DNA of 64,000 bases, from assembly GCF_001293465.1 (NCBI RefSeq), contig NZ_JSYZ01000008.1, positions 1-64,000 on the forward strand, written 5' to 3'. The notes beneath the pieces are model-generated. The model was not told the origin of the DNA. It saw nothing but the letters and a program-made list of their open reading frames with translations, and made no database searches. Position numbers and translations under genes: made by a program. Source of the DNA: Pseudomonas asplenii. Lineage in GTDB: Bacteria; Pseudomonadota; Gammaproteobacteria; Pseudomonadales; Pseudomonadaceae. Positions 1 to 6,854 of this stretch are shown here, in pieces; positions within the stretch are counted from its first letter, which is position 1, and each line of letters begins with the position of its first letter.

Positions 1-433
1 ACTACTTTTTACAGGTCGATTCTCATGGCAGCAACCCCACTTTAATGCCACCCGGTGAATATGTGGGCTACACCGGGCGAACGTCTAGCGAATGTCGGCG
101 AATATCTAACCTCGGCATTCTGTTTTTTCGGCGTTGCCCCATATGTCCCATGGCTCAGAATCTCTATGGGACGCCTGAGGACCGCTTAATTCGGGGCTTT
201 GCCCCATTGTCCTATCTATTTCTTCCTTTTCTCGCGTAAAAGAAGAAAATCTAAAAACACGCATGCGCGCGATAGCGCGTACAGGTATGCGCTCCGCTCA
301 TGCGGGCGAGCGGCGCTTCTGATGGGACAATGGGACACGCCAATAAATATAAGGCCTGCGCTCAGTCCCATAATGTAAAAATACAATGGGACAGTGCGGG
401 ACAATGGGACAGCAACAACCAAGGTCATTGGGA
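1..433. other. Gene-free left edge with hexamer repeats
   Basis: No open frame here has credible codon usage or a ribosome binding site. The stretch lies downstream of the leftward operon and is more AT-rich than its surroundings in places. Its notable content is a group of TGGGAC hexamers in both orientations (separate entry). It may hold the leader or promoter of the late operon left of the window, but I can point to no convincing -35/-10 pair. Confidence 0.5.
144..411. repeat. Cluster of TGGGAC / ACAATGGGACA repeats
   Basis: The 11-mer ACAATGGGACA occurs exactly at 327-337, 383-393 and 401-411; the last two are 18 bp apart and also share the following G. Additional TGGGAC hexamers lie at 167-172 and 323-328, and inverted GTCCCA copies at 145-150 and 365-370. 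An imperfect inverted copy (CCCCATTGTCC) lies near 202-212. The mix of direct and inverted short repeats is typical of a protein-binding array such as a replication origin or control region. The binding protein is unknown. Confidence 0.6.
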
Positions 434-796
434 TCACGCAGCCTTTCCCATCAGCATGCCGCCGATCAGCACATGCGCTTCGTGCAACCGGCGGTAGTAG
501 GTTGGAGCACTGCACCCGCAATACAACATCTTCTGTGACAAGAAGCTGTCGTGGTTGCAGTAATGCTCCCGGACAAGAACCGACAGTTGCGCAGGCAGAT
601 GCTTGTTCACGATTAGTTCGATATCCGCTGACTCGTCCAGTAGCACCCGACTGCCACGAGTCCCCCGTATCAGCTCGCCTTTGCACTCCATCAGCATGGC
701 GATCATGTTGCCGCCCCCCAGCTCCGAACCACCCTCGTGCGGGCTGTGCAGATCCTCAGCCCACAGTTTGAGCATTTCGTCGATTCGCTTAATCAA
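434..796 (-). CDS. Phage late-regulator-like (Q-type) protein, TTG start
   Basis: This predicts a 120-residue protein, last gene of the leftward prophage operon. An upstream ATG at 838 and an internal ATG at 775 are both possible, but the TTG at 796 has GAGGAG about 8 nt upstream and overlaps the stop of the primase gene by 8 bp, which fits translational coupling. The C-terminal third carries Cys-Ser-x-x-Thr-Tyr-Tyr-Arg-Arg-Leu-His, resembling the helix-turn-helix end of phage antitermination/late-regulator proteins placed after the replication genes. That placement is the main argument for the role. There is no clear zinc-binding cluster. The function is inferred; it could be another small DNA-binding phage protein. 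Confidence 0.5.
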   Translation of the reverse strand: MIKRIDEMLKLWAEDLHSPHEGGSELGGGNMIAMLMECKGELIRGTRGSRVLLDESADIELIVNKHLPAQLSVLVREHYCNHDSFLSQKMLYCGCSAPTYYRRLHEAHVLIGGMLMGKAA

Positions 797-3005
797 AGCA
801 AGGCTCCTCGAACGCTTCCCGTTGCAACGCCGACGCAACGCCCCAGCCGACCGGTTTCTTATAAGCCCAAGGCCGCTGGCCGCTTTTGACCAACGGAGGC
901 AAGCGCACCCGCCGCCAACCCAGCCGGTGCATGATTGCCCCGACCCGTATCTGCTCCGGCTTGCTCCAGTGCCCGTAGTCCAGTTTCAACGCGCTGGTTA
1001 AGACCTCGCTGCCGGTGGTGGTCTCACCGATCTGCGACTCCTCAAGCCATTTCAGAATTGGCCCCTCCCACTCGTCGACCACGAACCGCTCTTCCTGGGC
1101 CTCTGCGAACAGTGGAGATTCATCACGGTTGACCCACCAGACGTCGCCGGCCATGTAGCAATACATCGCCTCTGCCCATAACTGATCGCGGACCTCCCGC
1201 AACTGATCCAGATCGACTTTGGTACAAGCCACGGGCCAATAGCGCCGGTTGCCGGTGGCGTCCTTCAGATATTCATCCTGGTTCGTGGTGCCGACGAAAA
1301 CACACTGACGTGGCACGTCCATCGTTCTGCGGCCGTAGCTCTCGCGGTAGGTGTCGGTCGACGCCGAGAAAAACTGCTTGGCTTTCGTCGACTCGGCCTT
1401 GTTGAAGCTGTCCAGCTCACCCAGCTCGACGATCCACTTGCCCCGGATCGCCTGGAAGCCGTCCTTGTCACCCAGGGCGAAAGGGGTATCCATGAACCAC
1501 TCGCCGCCAAGCACCGACATCGCGGTCGACTTACCCGCGCCCTGGGCGCCTTCGAGGATCATCACGGAGTCGGCCTTGCAGCCGGGCTTCATGACGCGGC
1601 CGACCGCCGAGATCATCCAGCGTTTGCCGACCTTGGAGCTGTAGTCCGTCGGCGTTACACCCATAATGTCGGTCAACCAGGTGCTGAGACGTGGCACACG
1701 GTCCCATTCCAGTTTGTTCAGGTAGTCACGGACAGGGTGAAACTTGTGGTCATGGGCAACGACGCTGACCGCCTCAATCACGCTGCTGGCTTTTACGCGC
1801 AGGTTGTACTGCTGTGCGAGCCACTTCATCACCAGCATGTCGTCGATGTCAGCCCAGTCGCCGGTACCACCACCGTAAGGAGCCGCCCGCAGCTTCACGA
1901 TCTTCGAACTGAACGAGCTGAAGCCGATCACGCCGGCCCAGCGCTCGTCGTTGCCGAGGATTAGTTCGACGTTCTGCATATGAGGGATCAGCATGCCGTT
2001 TTCGGTCCGGGCCAGTTGGTCCTTCCAGCCACCAGCTGCTGGTGGACGAACGACCGCAAGCACCTGGCGGCGGACAGCGTCCAGCCCCTCGGCGCAATGT
2101 AGGTCGTTGAAGTCGGTCCATTTGTCCTCGCGATCGCCGGAGAACACCGGAGGCACAACCTGGCCACCGACAACCGTGGCGGCGTTGGTGGCCTTCTCCT
2201 CGCCGGGGTTCCAGGGCTCGCCGTTGGGGCGCTTGGTCTTCCAGTCGTCATCGCGACAAATGATGATTGGGCGGCCTGGCCTGCGCTCACGCATAGCCTT
2301 GCAAACAGCCACTAGGTTACCCGCATCAAAGGCAATGGCGACTGTCAATGAAGTCGCCATGTAAAGTGAGGCGCCGGTCGCATAGCCCTCACACACCAGT
2401 ATCGGCTCGCCGGGATCAGGATCTGGACCGATGAGGTGGAAGGCCCCCTCTTTCGCCATGCCCGCCGGCCAGTAAGTTTTATCCCGGCCTGTGCTTTCCT
2501 GCTTCTCGGGGTAGATCACCTGCAGACCGACAACCTGGTCACGGGCATTACACATAGGTACGAGAACCGCGCCTGACCGGGGGGCATAGCGAACCCGAAA
2601 ACCCACAATCTGCTTGCGATCGAGGTACGCGCTGCGTCCTTTCTCCGGCATGCGATTGAACATGCCCGCAGCCCGGCGAGCAGCACTACGAGCCCGGTTT
2701 TCTGCAACCTCAGCAGCCCTACGCTTGGCATCCTCCTGCCGCGCACGCAGGACTTCCCGGTCCTCGGCGCTCATCTTGCCGGCCTTGACCTTGATCTTCT
2801 GCGTCTCACCCGAGCGCCAGTCACCAAAGCTGCCGAAGATCAGCGTCTCGCCCTTCTCCGTGCGATGCTCATGCACCACGTACCAGCCATTCTTTTCCGT
2901 GCCCTTGTCAGCACCAGACTTGCAGCGGGTCAGCTTGCCGAACACCAGAGGCAACTTGGGGTCCAGACCGTAGTCGGAAAACTGGTTCAGAACCTCATCG
3001 AGCAT
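789..3005 (-). CDS. Phage primase/helicase with TOPRIM and VirE (VapE) domains
   Basis: This 738-residue replication protein is predicted to prime and unwind phage DNA. The N-terminal part (about residues 20-150) is basic and rich in Arg and Ala. A TOPRIM-like segment near residue 200 contains Val-Cys-Glu-Gly-Tyr-Ala-Thr. The C-terminal half matches the VirE/VapE P-loop family, with Walker A Gly-Ala-Gln-Gly-Ala-Gly-Lys-Ser near residue 485. The ATG at 3005 was chosen over 3017 because GAGG lies 8 nt upstream of it. The start overlaps the end of the upstream zinc-finger gene by 11 bp, and the stop overlaps the downstream late-regulator-like gene. Such proteins replace a separate primase and helicase in many temperate phages and satellites. 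Confidence 0.85.
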   Translation of the reverse strand: MLDEVLNQFSDYGLDPKLPLVFGKLTRCKSGADKGTEKNGWYVVHEHRTEKGETLIFGSFGDWRSGETQKIKVKAGKMSAEDREVLRARQEDAKRRAAEVAENRARSAARRAAGMFNRMPEKGRSAYLDRKQIVGFRVRYAPRSGAVLVPMCNARDQVVGLQVIYPEKQESTGRDKTYWPAGMAKEGAFHLIGPDPDPGEPILVCEGYATGASLYMATSLTVAIAFDAGNLVAVCKAMRERRPGRPIIICRDDDWKTKRPNGEPWNPGEEKATNAATVVGGQVVPPVFSGDREDKWTDFNDLHCAEGLDAVRRQVLAVVRPPAAGGWKDQLARTENGMLIPHMQNVELILGNDERWAGVIGFSSFSSKIVKLRAAPYGGGTGDWADIDDMLVMKWLAQQYNLRVKASSVIEAVSVVAHDHKFHPVRDYLNKLEWDRVPRLSTWLTDIMGVTPTDYSSKVGKRWMISAVGRVMKPGCKADSVMILEGAQGAGKSTAMSVLGGEWFMDTPFALGDKDGFQAIRGKWIVELGELDSFNKAESTKAKQFFSASTDTYRESYGRRTMDVPRQCVFVGTTNQDEYLKDATGNRRYWPVACTKVDLDQLREVRDQLWAEAMYCYMAGDVWWVNRDESPLFAEAQEERFVVDEWEGPILKWLEESQIGETTTGSEVLTSALKLDYGHWSKPEQIRVGAIMHRLGWRRVRLPPLVKSGQRPWAYKKPVGWGVASALQREAFEEPCFD

Positions 3006-3222
3006 GGCGGGCCTCATTCAGCTCGTTAATGCCCTGGCAAGTCACGCAGAGGGTGCAGCCGCGAATAGCAAGGCGGCGAGCCTCCGGGATCGGGTCGTCG
3101 CAGCTTTCACAGAACATGAACGAGTGCACCGCAACAGCAGACGCATTTGCACGGCGAGAGGCAAGCGCGCGATCGAGGCGCTCCTGCACCAGGTCGTTGG
3201 CGAAATCAGCTTCATCAGCCAC
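2995..3222 (-). CDS. TraR/DksA-family zinc-finger protein
   Basis: This is a 75-residue protein. Its C-terminal half has the four-cysteine zinc finger Cys-x2-Cys-x17-Cys-x2-Cys of the TraR/DksA family, with a further Cys three residues on. The N-terminal half is a short acidic helix with Asp-Glu and Asp-Phe, like TraR, which enters the RNA polymerase secondary channel without ppGpp. The GTG at 3222 is chosen because GAGG sits 8 nt upstream; no ATG lies in the conserved part. It overlaps the CII-like gene by 8 bp and the primase by 11 bp, so the three are probably translationally coupled. A role in changing host transcription during lytic growth is inferred from the family. Confidence 0.75.
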   Translation of the reverse strand: MADEADFANDLVQERLDRALASRRANASAVAVHSFMFCESCDDPIPEARRLAIRGCTLCVTCQGINELNEARHAR

Positions 3223-3733
3223 GGTCCGCACCTCGCGTGGTCTGATTGACGTAGCTGGCTCGGTTGAACATGCCCAAAAGCCCCTGAATACCGCGAAACA
3301 CCAGCTTCCGAATCTCGGCCAGCTCGCCGTCGTCAACCTGACCGTCTCCAATGTGCTTGGCCCAGGTCTCGGACAAGTCAGCGACATGCCGGAAAAACGC
3401 CGCGATACCAGTTGTCAACGTTTCAGGCATATCGGAGGTGTAGGTTTCGGCAAGGTCCTGCCAGATGGTGTCCCCGACCAGGGCGTGCACCGCATCGAGA
3501 ATGCGGTGGTCCTTGGTCAGTTCCAGGATCTCAGCGAACTCCTGAACATTGACCGTGTGACTCGGATGGGTCGGTGACAGCTTGTGCTGCAGAGTGGTGG
3601 CGTTTCGGCCGGTGGTAGCAGCAATTGCAGCAGCGCCGCCGGGGTAGTCCCTTGCGGCATGGTAGAGCGCGAGGTCGAGCGGCAGGACTTCCCGCTTCGC
3701 CCGATCAACGCTGTGCAGAGCAATACGGCTCAT
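3215..3733 (-). CDS. Phage CII-family regulatory protein
   Basis: This predicts a 172-residue DNA-binding protein of the phage regulatory CII family. Residues 15-70 carry the family pattern: a 'Leu-Tyr-His-Ala-Ala-Arg-Asp-Tyr-Pro-Gly-Gly' helix followed by 'Gly-Arg-Asn-x-x-Thr-Leu-Gln-His-Lys-Leu', a helix-turn-helix that normally binds a direct repeat at phage promoters. The C-terminal half is helical and acidic. The ATG at 3733 has AAGGAT about 8 nt upstream. It is the second gene of the leftward operon, separated from the Cro-like gene by an unusually long 327-bp interval. In related phages the protein steers the lysis-lysogeny choice; here that is family knowledge only. Confidence 0.8.
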   Translation of the reverse strand: MSRIALHSVDRAKREVLPLDLALYHAARDYPGGAAAIAATTGRNATTLQHKLSPTHPSHTVNVQEFAEILELTKDHRILDAVHALVGDTIWQDLAETYTSDMPETLTTGIAAFFRHVADLSETWAKHIGDGQVDDGELAEIRKLVFRGIQGLLGMFNRASYVNQTTRGADRG

Positions 3734-4060
3734 GGCATTAATCCTTGTAAGTTGCCAGTGCCACGCGACATGTAGTGGTGATACATTTGCCGCGTGGCTT
3801 GAAAGGGCCCAAAAGCCGGCCAGATCCGCAAGATCAAAACCGGCACCGTGCCGAGGCAAGCGATCCGTCGCTCACCCCTGGCGCAACAGTTGCCAATCTG
3901 TGGTGGAGAGGCAACAACCCAAGGCATCCGTGCCTTGGCATACGCGGTAAAGATCGGCGGCTTTTTGCATGTGGTGTGCATGCCGACCTTCATCGCGGCC
4001 CGACAACGCTGTGGTGGCGCGAGTCGGGGGAAACTGGGCGACCCTTGGGTCGCCTTTTTT
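3734..4060. other. Structured interval between cro-like and cII-like genes
   Basis: No convincing leftward gene fits here. An imperfect hairpin spans 3761-3799, with arms GCCACGCG and CGCGTGGC and inner ATGTA/TACAT pairs. A small hairpin AAGGCA-TCCG-TGCCTT lies near 3921-3936. A terminator-like hairpin reading rightward ends at 4060. A rightward open frame (3848-4093) contains Phe-Ile-Ala-Ala-Arg-Gln-Arg-x-Gly-Gly-Ala, faintly like the Ash/Icd-like proteins of P4-type prophages, but it has no clear ribosome site and runs through the terminator hairpin. A small rightward RNA or a decayed Ash-like gene are both possible. Confidence 0.4.
4037..4060 (+). terminator. Rho-independent terminator-like hairpin reading rightward
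   Basis: GGCGACCC-TTG-GGTCGCC is followed directly by six T on the plus strand. It cannot terminate the leftward operon, because its T-run is on the wrong side. It lies just downstream of the stop of the leftward Cro-like gene, so it would either end an unrecognised rightward transcript from 3734-4036 or shield the repressor region from one. Confidence 0.6.
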
Positions 4061-4303
4061 CTAGGCAGCTTTCGAAGAAACAACTGCCGATGAACGCAAG
4101 TACTGCCAATCAATATCTGGCCGCAAATCCTCGCAGGTCACCTGAGCGTCAGTACCACGATCGATGGCGATAGCGAGCCCAGCGCTGGCCCGGCGATTGC
4201 CATAGGCCACTTGCTTCAGTTGTCCAGTGGATGTGGCGCAACTGGCCGCGAGCGCCTCAAGACGGGATGGATCTAAGCTTTTGATGTAGTCAAGAAAGTT
4301 CAT
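4061..4303 (-). CDS. YdaS/Cro-like repressor
   Basis: This predicts an 80-residue protein whose first 50 residues form a helix-turn-helix of the YdaS/Cro type: 'Leu-Asp-Tyr-Ile-Lys-Ser', then 'Ala-Ala-Ser-Cys-Ala-Thr-Ser-Thr-Gly-Gln-Leu-Lys-Gln-Val-Ala-Tyr-Gly-Asn-Arg-Arg', then 'Ala-Ile-Asp-Arg-Gly-Thr'. It is the first gene of the leftward operon, divergent from the CI-like repressor. The ATG at 4303 is preceded by GGAGG at 6 nt spacing. Its promoter is predicted at 4326-4354 with an operator between the -35 and -10 elements. A Cro function, repressing the CI gene and moderating early transcription, is inferred from position and fold. Confidence 0.8.
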   Translation of the reverse strand: MNFLDYIKSLDPSRLEALAASCATSTGQLKQVAYGNRRASAGLAIAIDRGTDAQVTCEDLRPDIDWQYLRSSAVVSSKAA

Positions 4304-4325
4304 AAACACCTCCAATTGCAGCCGA

Positions 4326-4354
4326 AGATTAGCAACTGCTAATTGGATTCGCAA
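4326..4354 (-). promoter_or_regulatory. Leftward early promoter with operator in its spacer
   Basis: On the minus strand TTGCGA (4349-4354) and TAATCT (4326-4331) are separated by exactly 17 bp. The palindrome TTAGCA-AC-TGCTAA (4329-4342) occupies the spacer and -10. A degenerate copy lies at 4354-4367 and a half-site TTGCTAA at 4376-4382. The predicted start of transcription is about 15 nt upstream of the Cro-like gene. A repressor bound here would block RNA polymerase directly. Confidence 0.65.
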
Positions 4355-4403
4355 TAGCTGTTTGTAATTTACATTTTGCTAATTCAAAAGACATGATTCG
4401 CAG

Positions 4404-5165
4404 ATGAATATCTATGAGAAACGCCTCACCATCCTCAGAGCCCTCATCGGTGAAAACTCCCTGAAGGAATTTGCGGCATGCCATGACGACATCGATCCCT
4501 CATACCTCTCACAGATTCTGAACGGCCATCGAACCCTGGGAGACCGAGCCGCGATCAACCTAGCTAAGAAGCTTCAGCTTCCGGTCGAATTGCTCACTAC
4601 CGGAAACTACAGCACTCAAGACCAGGCACTGATTGCACGCAGGTGGCTTACCTTGGGCCTCAAACCCCCCGCCCTCCCTCACCCAGCCTTTTTTAATTCA
4701 TCTATCAACGAGACCGCAGAACGGAGCGCGGAGGAACGCGAAAAGGCCAAGCATCAGCGCCCTGCCCCCGTACCTGTGGTAGGAAAAGCTATGCTCGGCA
4801 CGGACGGCTATTTTGACGCATTGGATTACCCTGACGGGCATGGGGATGGCTACATAGACATTGTTAGCTCAGATCCATACGCATACGGCTTGAAGGTAGT
4901 GGGGAACAGCATGCACCCCCGGATCAAGAATGGGGAATTTGTGCTAATTGAGCCAAGTCACCCCTACCGCACAGGGGATGAGGTCCTGATCAAGACAACC
5001 GACGGCAGGGCCATGGTGAAGGAGTTCATCTACCTGCGAGACGGCCAGTACAGACTCGACAGCATTAGCGACGGCTATCCGCCAATCTTTATCGATGAGC
5101 ATTCCGTCGAAAAAATTCACTACGTAGCAGCAATTTTGAAGCCGTCTAAGTACCTCGACCTATAA
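4404..5165 (+). CDS. CI/PrtR-like phage repressor, XRE HTH plus S24 domain
   Basis: This predicts a 253-residue repressor of the lytic operons. Residues 15-66 form an XRE helix-turn-helix (Tyr-Leu-Ser-Gln-Ile-Leu-Asn-Gly). Residues 125-250 are an S24/LexA-like domain with Ser169 in Gly-Asn-Ser-Met-His-Pro and Lys206 in Ala-Met-Val-Lys-Glu as the dyad. At the usual cleavage position there is Ala-Met-Leu-Gly-Thr-Asp-Gly instead of Ala-Gly or Cys-Gly, so self-cleavage is uncertain, as in PrtR-like repressors. No strong ribosome site precedes the ATG at 4404. A possible own promoter is TTGGAT (4343-4348) with TAATTT (4365-4370), which overlaps the operators, suggesting autoregulation. Confidence 0.85.
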   Translation: MNIYEKRLTILRALIGENSLKEFAACHDDIDPSYLSQILNGHRTLGDRAAINLAKKLQLPVELLTTGNYSTQDQALIARRWLTLGLKPPALPHPAFFNSSINETAERSAEEREKAKHQRPAPVPVVGKAMLGTDGYFDALDYPDGHGDGYIDIVSSDPYAYGLKVVGNSMHPRIKNGEFVLIEPSHPYRTGDEVLIKTTDGRAMVKEFIYLRDGQYRLDSISDGYPPIFIDEHSVEKIHYVAAILKPSKYLDL

Positions 5166-5167
5166 AA

Positions 5168-5209
5168 TTAGCAAATGCTATTGCAAATAAATTTAGCTGT
5201 TGCTAATTT
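5168..5209 (+). promoter_or_regulatory. Rightward early promoter with two operator palindromes
   Basis: TTGCAA (5181-5186) and TAATTT (5204-5209) are 17 bp apart. The palindrome TTAGC-TGTT-GCTAA (5193-5206) fills the spacer and reaches the -10, and a second copy TTAGCA-AA-TGCTAT (5168-5181) overlaps the edge of the -35. The geometry repeats that of the leftward promoter upstream of the repressor gene. The predicted start is near 5216, about 30 nt before the first gene of the rightward operon. Confidence 0.65.
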
Positions 5210-5245
5210 TGCCTCACCTCTCCACCACAGAGCCGAGGCAATACC

Positions 5246-5419
5246 ATGCACACCACAGCTACCTTGCACGCCCACCCGGCGTGCAAACCCATCCGCGTAT
5301 TCGAGGTTCGCTTTCTAGCCCGCGAGTACGGCTGCACCTTCATCGCTAGCAAACACAAGCGCCCGACTCGCTCGGCGCCTGCTCCGTTCGATCCCAACGA
5401 CGGAGGCCGGGCAGCATGA
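5246..5419 (+). CDS. Small unknown prophage protein (57 aa)
   Basis: This short gene is first in the rightward early operon. It starts at the ATG of 5246, preceded by GAGG at about 8 nt, and its TGA overlaps the ATG of the next gene (ATGA). The product is basic, has two scattered Cys and several His residues, ends in a Pro-rich tail and has no membrane segment. I recognise no family. Its position directly after the repressor-controlled promoter is where small early phage effectors or regulators are often found, but nothing in the sequence assigns a role. Confidence 0.6.
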   Translation: MHTTATLHAHPACKPIRVFEVRFLAREYGCTFIASKHKRPTRSAPAPFDPNDGGRAA

Positions 5420-5994
5420 AATTCAAACTGAACAACCGAACGCTGTCCCTGCTGAAAGCCCAGTCATGCCTGACCGAGACCTTCACTCATACGCTAAGGT
5501 CTGAGCCGAAACGCCAGGTGGTGTCATTCCGCCTCGCCGTTGAACACAACGAGGCCAACACCACCTTCAGCATCTTGCTCGGCAGCGAACACCACACGCT
5601 GACCCTGCCCAACAGCCCGAAGATGCACCTCAAGCTGGCCGACTTCATTGAAGAGATCGTCAACGGGCCGGCCGACACTGTAACGCCAGCCGAGCTGCCC
5701 CACTCTGAACGCGAGTACGGCAATTTTGAGATCGAACACAAGCAACAGGTGTTCGAACTGATCAGCCGTGGCGGATCGGCGAGCCTCGACCTCGGCTTCG
5801 CACTGCCGATCAACGTCGCCGTACACCGCAATCAGACCCGTACCGGCGTCACGACGATCATGAGCATCGGCAACTCGCGCCCACGCACCAAGTGCTTCAC
5901 GGTGTGCGGTAGCGACATCGAGATCTACAAGCGCCTGATCCAATCCCTCGACCACCTCGCCGCCGCCGCTACGCCGGCCGCGCATGCAGCGTAA
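5416..5994 (+). CDS. Unknown prophage protein (192 aa)
   Basis: This starts with ATG at 5416, overlapping the stop of the preceding small gene, with GGAGG about 9 nt upstream. The protein has mixed strand and helix character, no signal peptide or membrane segment and no cysteine cluster. Two segments, around residues 30-60 and 100-150, have alternating hydrophobic residues suggesting beta sheet. I recognise no family. It sits between two other small early genes and ends 9 bp before the KilAC-like gene, so it is surely cotranscribed. Confidence 0.65.
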   Translation: MKFKLNNRTLSLLKAQSCLTETFTHTLRSEPKRQVVSFRLAVEHNEANTTFSILLGSEHHTLTLPNSPKMHLKLADFIEEIVNGPADTVTPAELPHSEREYGNFEIEHKQQVFELISRGGSASLDLGFALPINVAVHRNQTRTGVTTIMSIGNSRPRTKCFTVCGSDIEIYKRLIQSLDHLAAAATPAAHAA

Positions 5995-6003
5995 GGGGGC
6001 GAC

Positions 6004-6288
6004 ATGGACCGCGACCTCCAAAAAACAGCCAAGTACTTCAGCATCACCCGCCCAAAGCTCATCGCGCTGATGCGCGAGAAAGGCCTGCTGAACGAGAAGA
6101 ACCTGCCGGCATTCCCCGTCCGCGACCGCGAGTACCTGCGAATCAAAGACGGCAGTTGGTTCCACCACGAACTCGGCACGCAGTACTGCCAGTCGACCCG
6201 AGTGCGGCGAGCCGGCATCCCGTGGCTGGCCAAGCAGCTTGGCCTCGACCTTCCTGCCATCCCGGCAGATCGCCGTGACGTGGCCTAG
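6004..6288 (+). CDS. KilAC/antirepressor C-terminal-like protein
   Basis: This 94-residue protein reads like a free-standing copy of the C-terminal KilAC (ANT) domain of phage antirepressors: 'Lys-Tyr-Phe-Ser-Ile-Thr-Arg-Pro-Lys-Leu-Ile-Ala-Leu-Met-Arg' is a winged-helix start. It is followed by 'Tyr-Leu-Arg-Ile-Lys-Asp-Gly-Ser-Trp' and 'Gly-Ile-Pro-Trp-Leu-Ala-Lys'. The Bro-N or Rha domain that normally precedes it is absent. A GGGGG run lies about 5 nt before the ATG. A DNA-binding regulatory role is inferred from the domain; which repressor it would counter is unknown. Confidence 0.6.
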   Translation: MDRDLQKTAKYFSITRPKLIALMREKGLLNEKNLPAFPVRDREYLRIKDGSWFHHELGTQYCQSTRVRRAGIPWLAKQLGLDLPAIPADRRDVA

Positions 6289-6448
6289 GGAATACGCCCG
6301 CCAGATCGTAGCCCTTCCGACACGCGAGCAGCGCAACGCCGCACTGCTCGACGTGCCGGAACATCTGCGCGAGCTGACAAAAAAGCACTGCCTCCTCTAC
6401 TGGAATCACCCGAAAAGGAAGAAGGACCATGGACCACAACCTGATTGA
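6275..6448 (+). CDS. Small unknown phage protein (57 aa), probable GTG start
   Basis: No ATG is available in this frame before the conserved part. The GTG at 6275 gives a product beginning with Thr-Trp-Pro-Arg-Glu-Tyr-Ala-Arg-Gln-Ile-Val. Small phage proteins with 'EYA..IVALPTREQR.AAL..VPEHLR' are common in Pseudomonas prophages, and I know no function for them. The gene overlaps the previous one by 14 bp and the next by 20 bp. The ribosome site is weak, so translation may depend on coupling; a TTG at 6239 is the alternative start. Confidence 0.5.
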   Translation: MTWPREYARQIVALPTREQRNAALLDVPEHLRELTKKHCLLYWNHPKRKKDHGPQPD

Positions 6449-6854
6449 CCAGCAGATTTTGGCGCTACTGCGCACTCCCGTTGAGCAACGCACCGTCGAG
6501 AACCTGGCTGCAGCCCTGCATAGCATTGCCACAGCAGCCTCGCTTGTTGAAGCGCCGTTCACCGCCCCTCATGCCGACCTTCAGCGCCTGATCAACTTGC
6601 ACCGCGAGCAGGTCAAGCTCAGTTACTACAGCGAGCTGCTGCTGCCAGTACTCGGATACACGAGCTACGACGTTTGCCTCTACGCAAACACGGGCGATTA
6701 CGGCAGCAACGTAACCCTCTCGACCATCCTTAGCCCTAAAACCGATTTCTCAGCCTCGGCCAACGAACTTCCCACACTGTTCGGCAGCGGAAAAACAGCC
6801 CAAGACGCACTGCGTGACCTGCACCCCATTGCCAAGCGAGAACAGGCCGCATGA
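6429..6854 (+). CDS. Unknown prophage protein (141 aa)
   Basis: This starts with ATG at 6429 behind GGAAGAAGGA and overlaps the preceding gene by 20 bp and the following one by 4 bp. The N-terminal 75 residues are predicted helical, with Leu-rich amphipathic segments; the C-terminal half is richer in Ser, Thr and Gly. It has no signal peptide, membrane span or recognisable motif. I cannot name a family. Its tight packing against the PrtN-like gene implies the same transcript and coupled translation. Confidence 0.6.
   Translation: MDHNLIDQQILALLRTPVEQRTVENLAAALHSIATAASLVEAPFTAPHADLQRLINLHREQVKLSYYSELLLPVLGYTSYDVCLYANTGDYGSNVTLSTILSPKTDFSASANELPTLFGSGKTAQDALRDLHPIAKREQAA

Noticed and set aside
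144..411. CRISPR array
   Set aside because: The repeats are 6-11 bp, irregularly spaced and in both orientations, unlike CRISPR repeats of 24-40 bp with even spacers; no cas gene is present.
1..433. Left attachment site of the prophage
   Set aside because: No copy of the tRNA-Ser 3' end is seen there; the prophage must continue leftward.
216..686. Minus-strand frame of 156 codons next to the late-regulator-like gene
   Set aside because: It overlaps a better-supported gene on the same strand in another frame and has no credible start signal.
3848..4093. Rightward Ash/Icd-like open frame
   Set aside because: Only a short stretch resembles that family, no ribosome site is visible and the frame passes through a terminator-like hairpin; kept only as a note in the interval entry.
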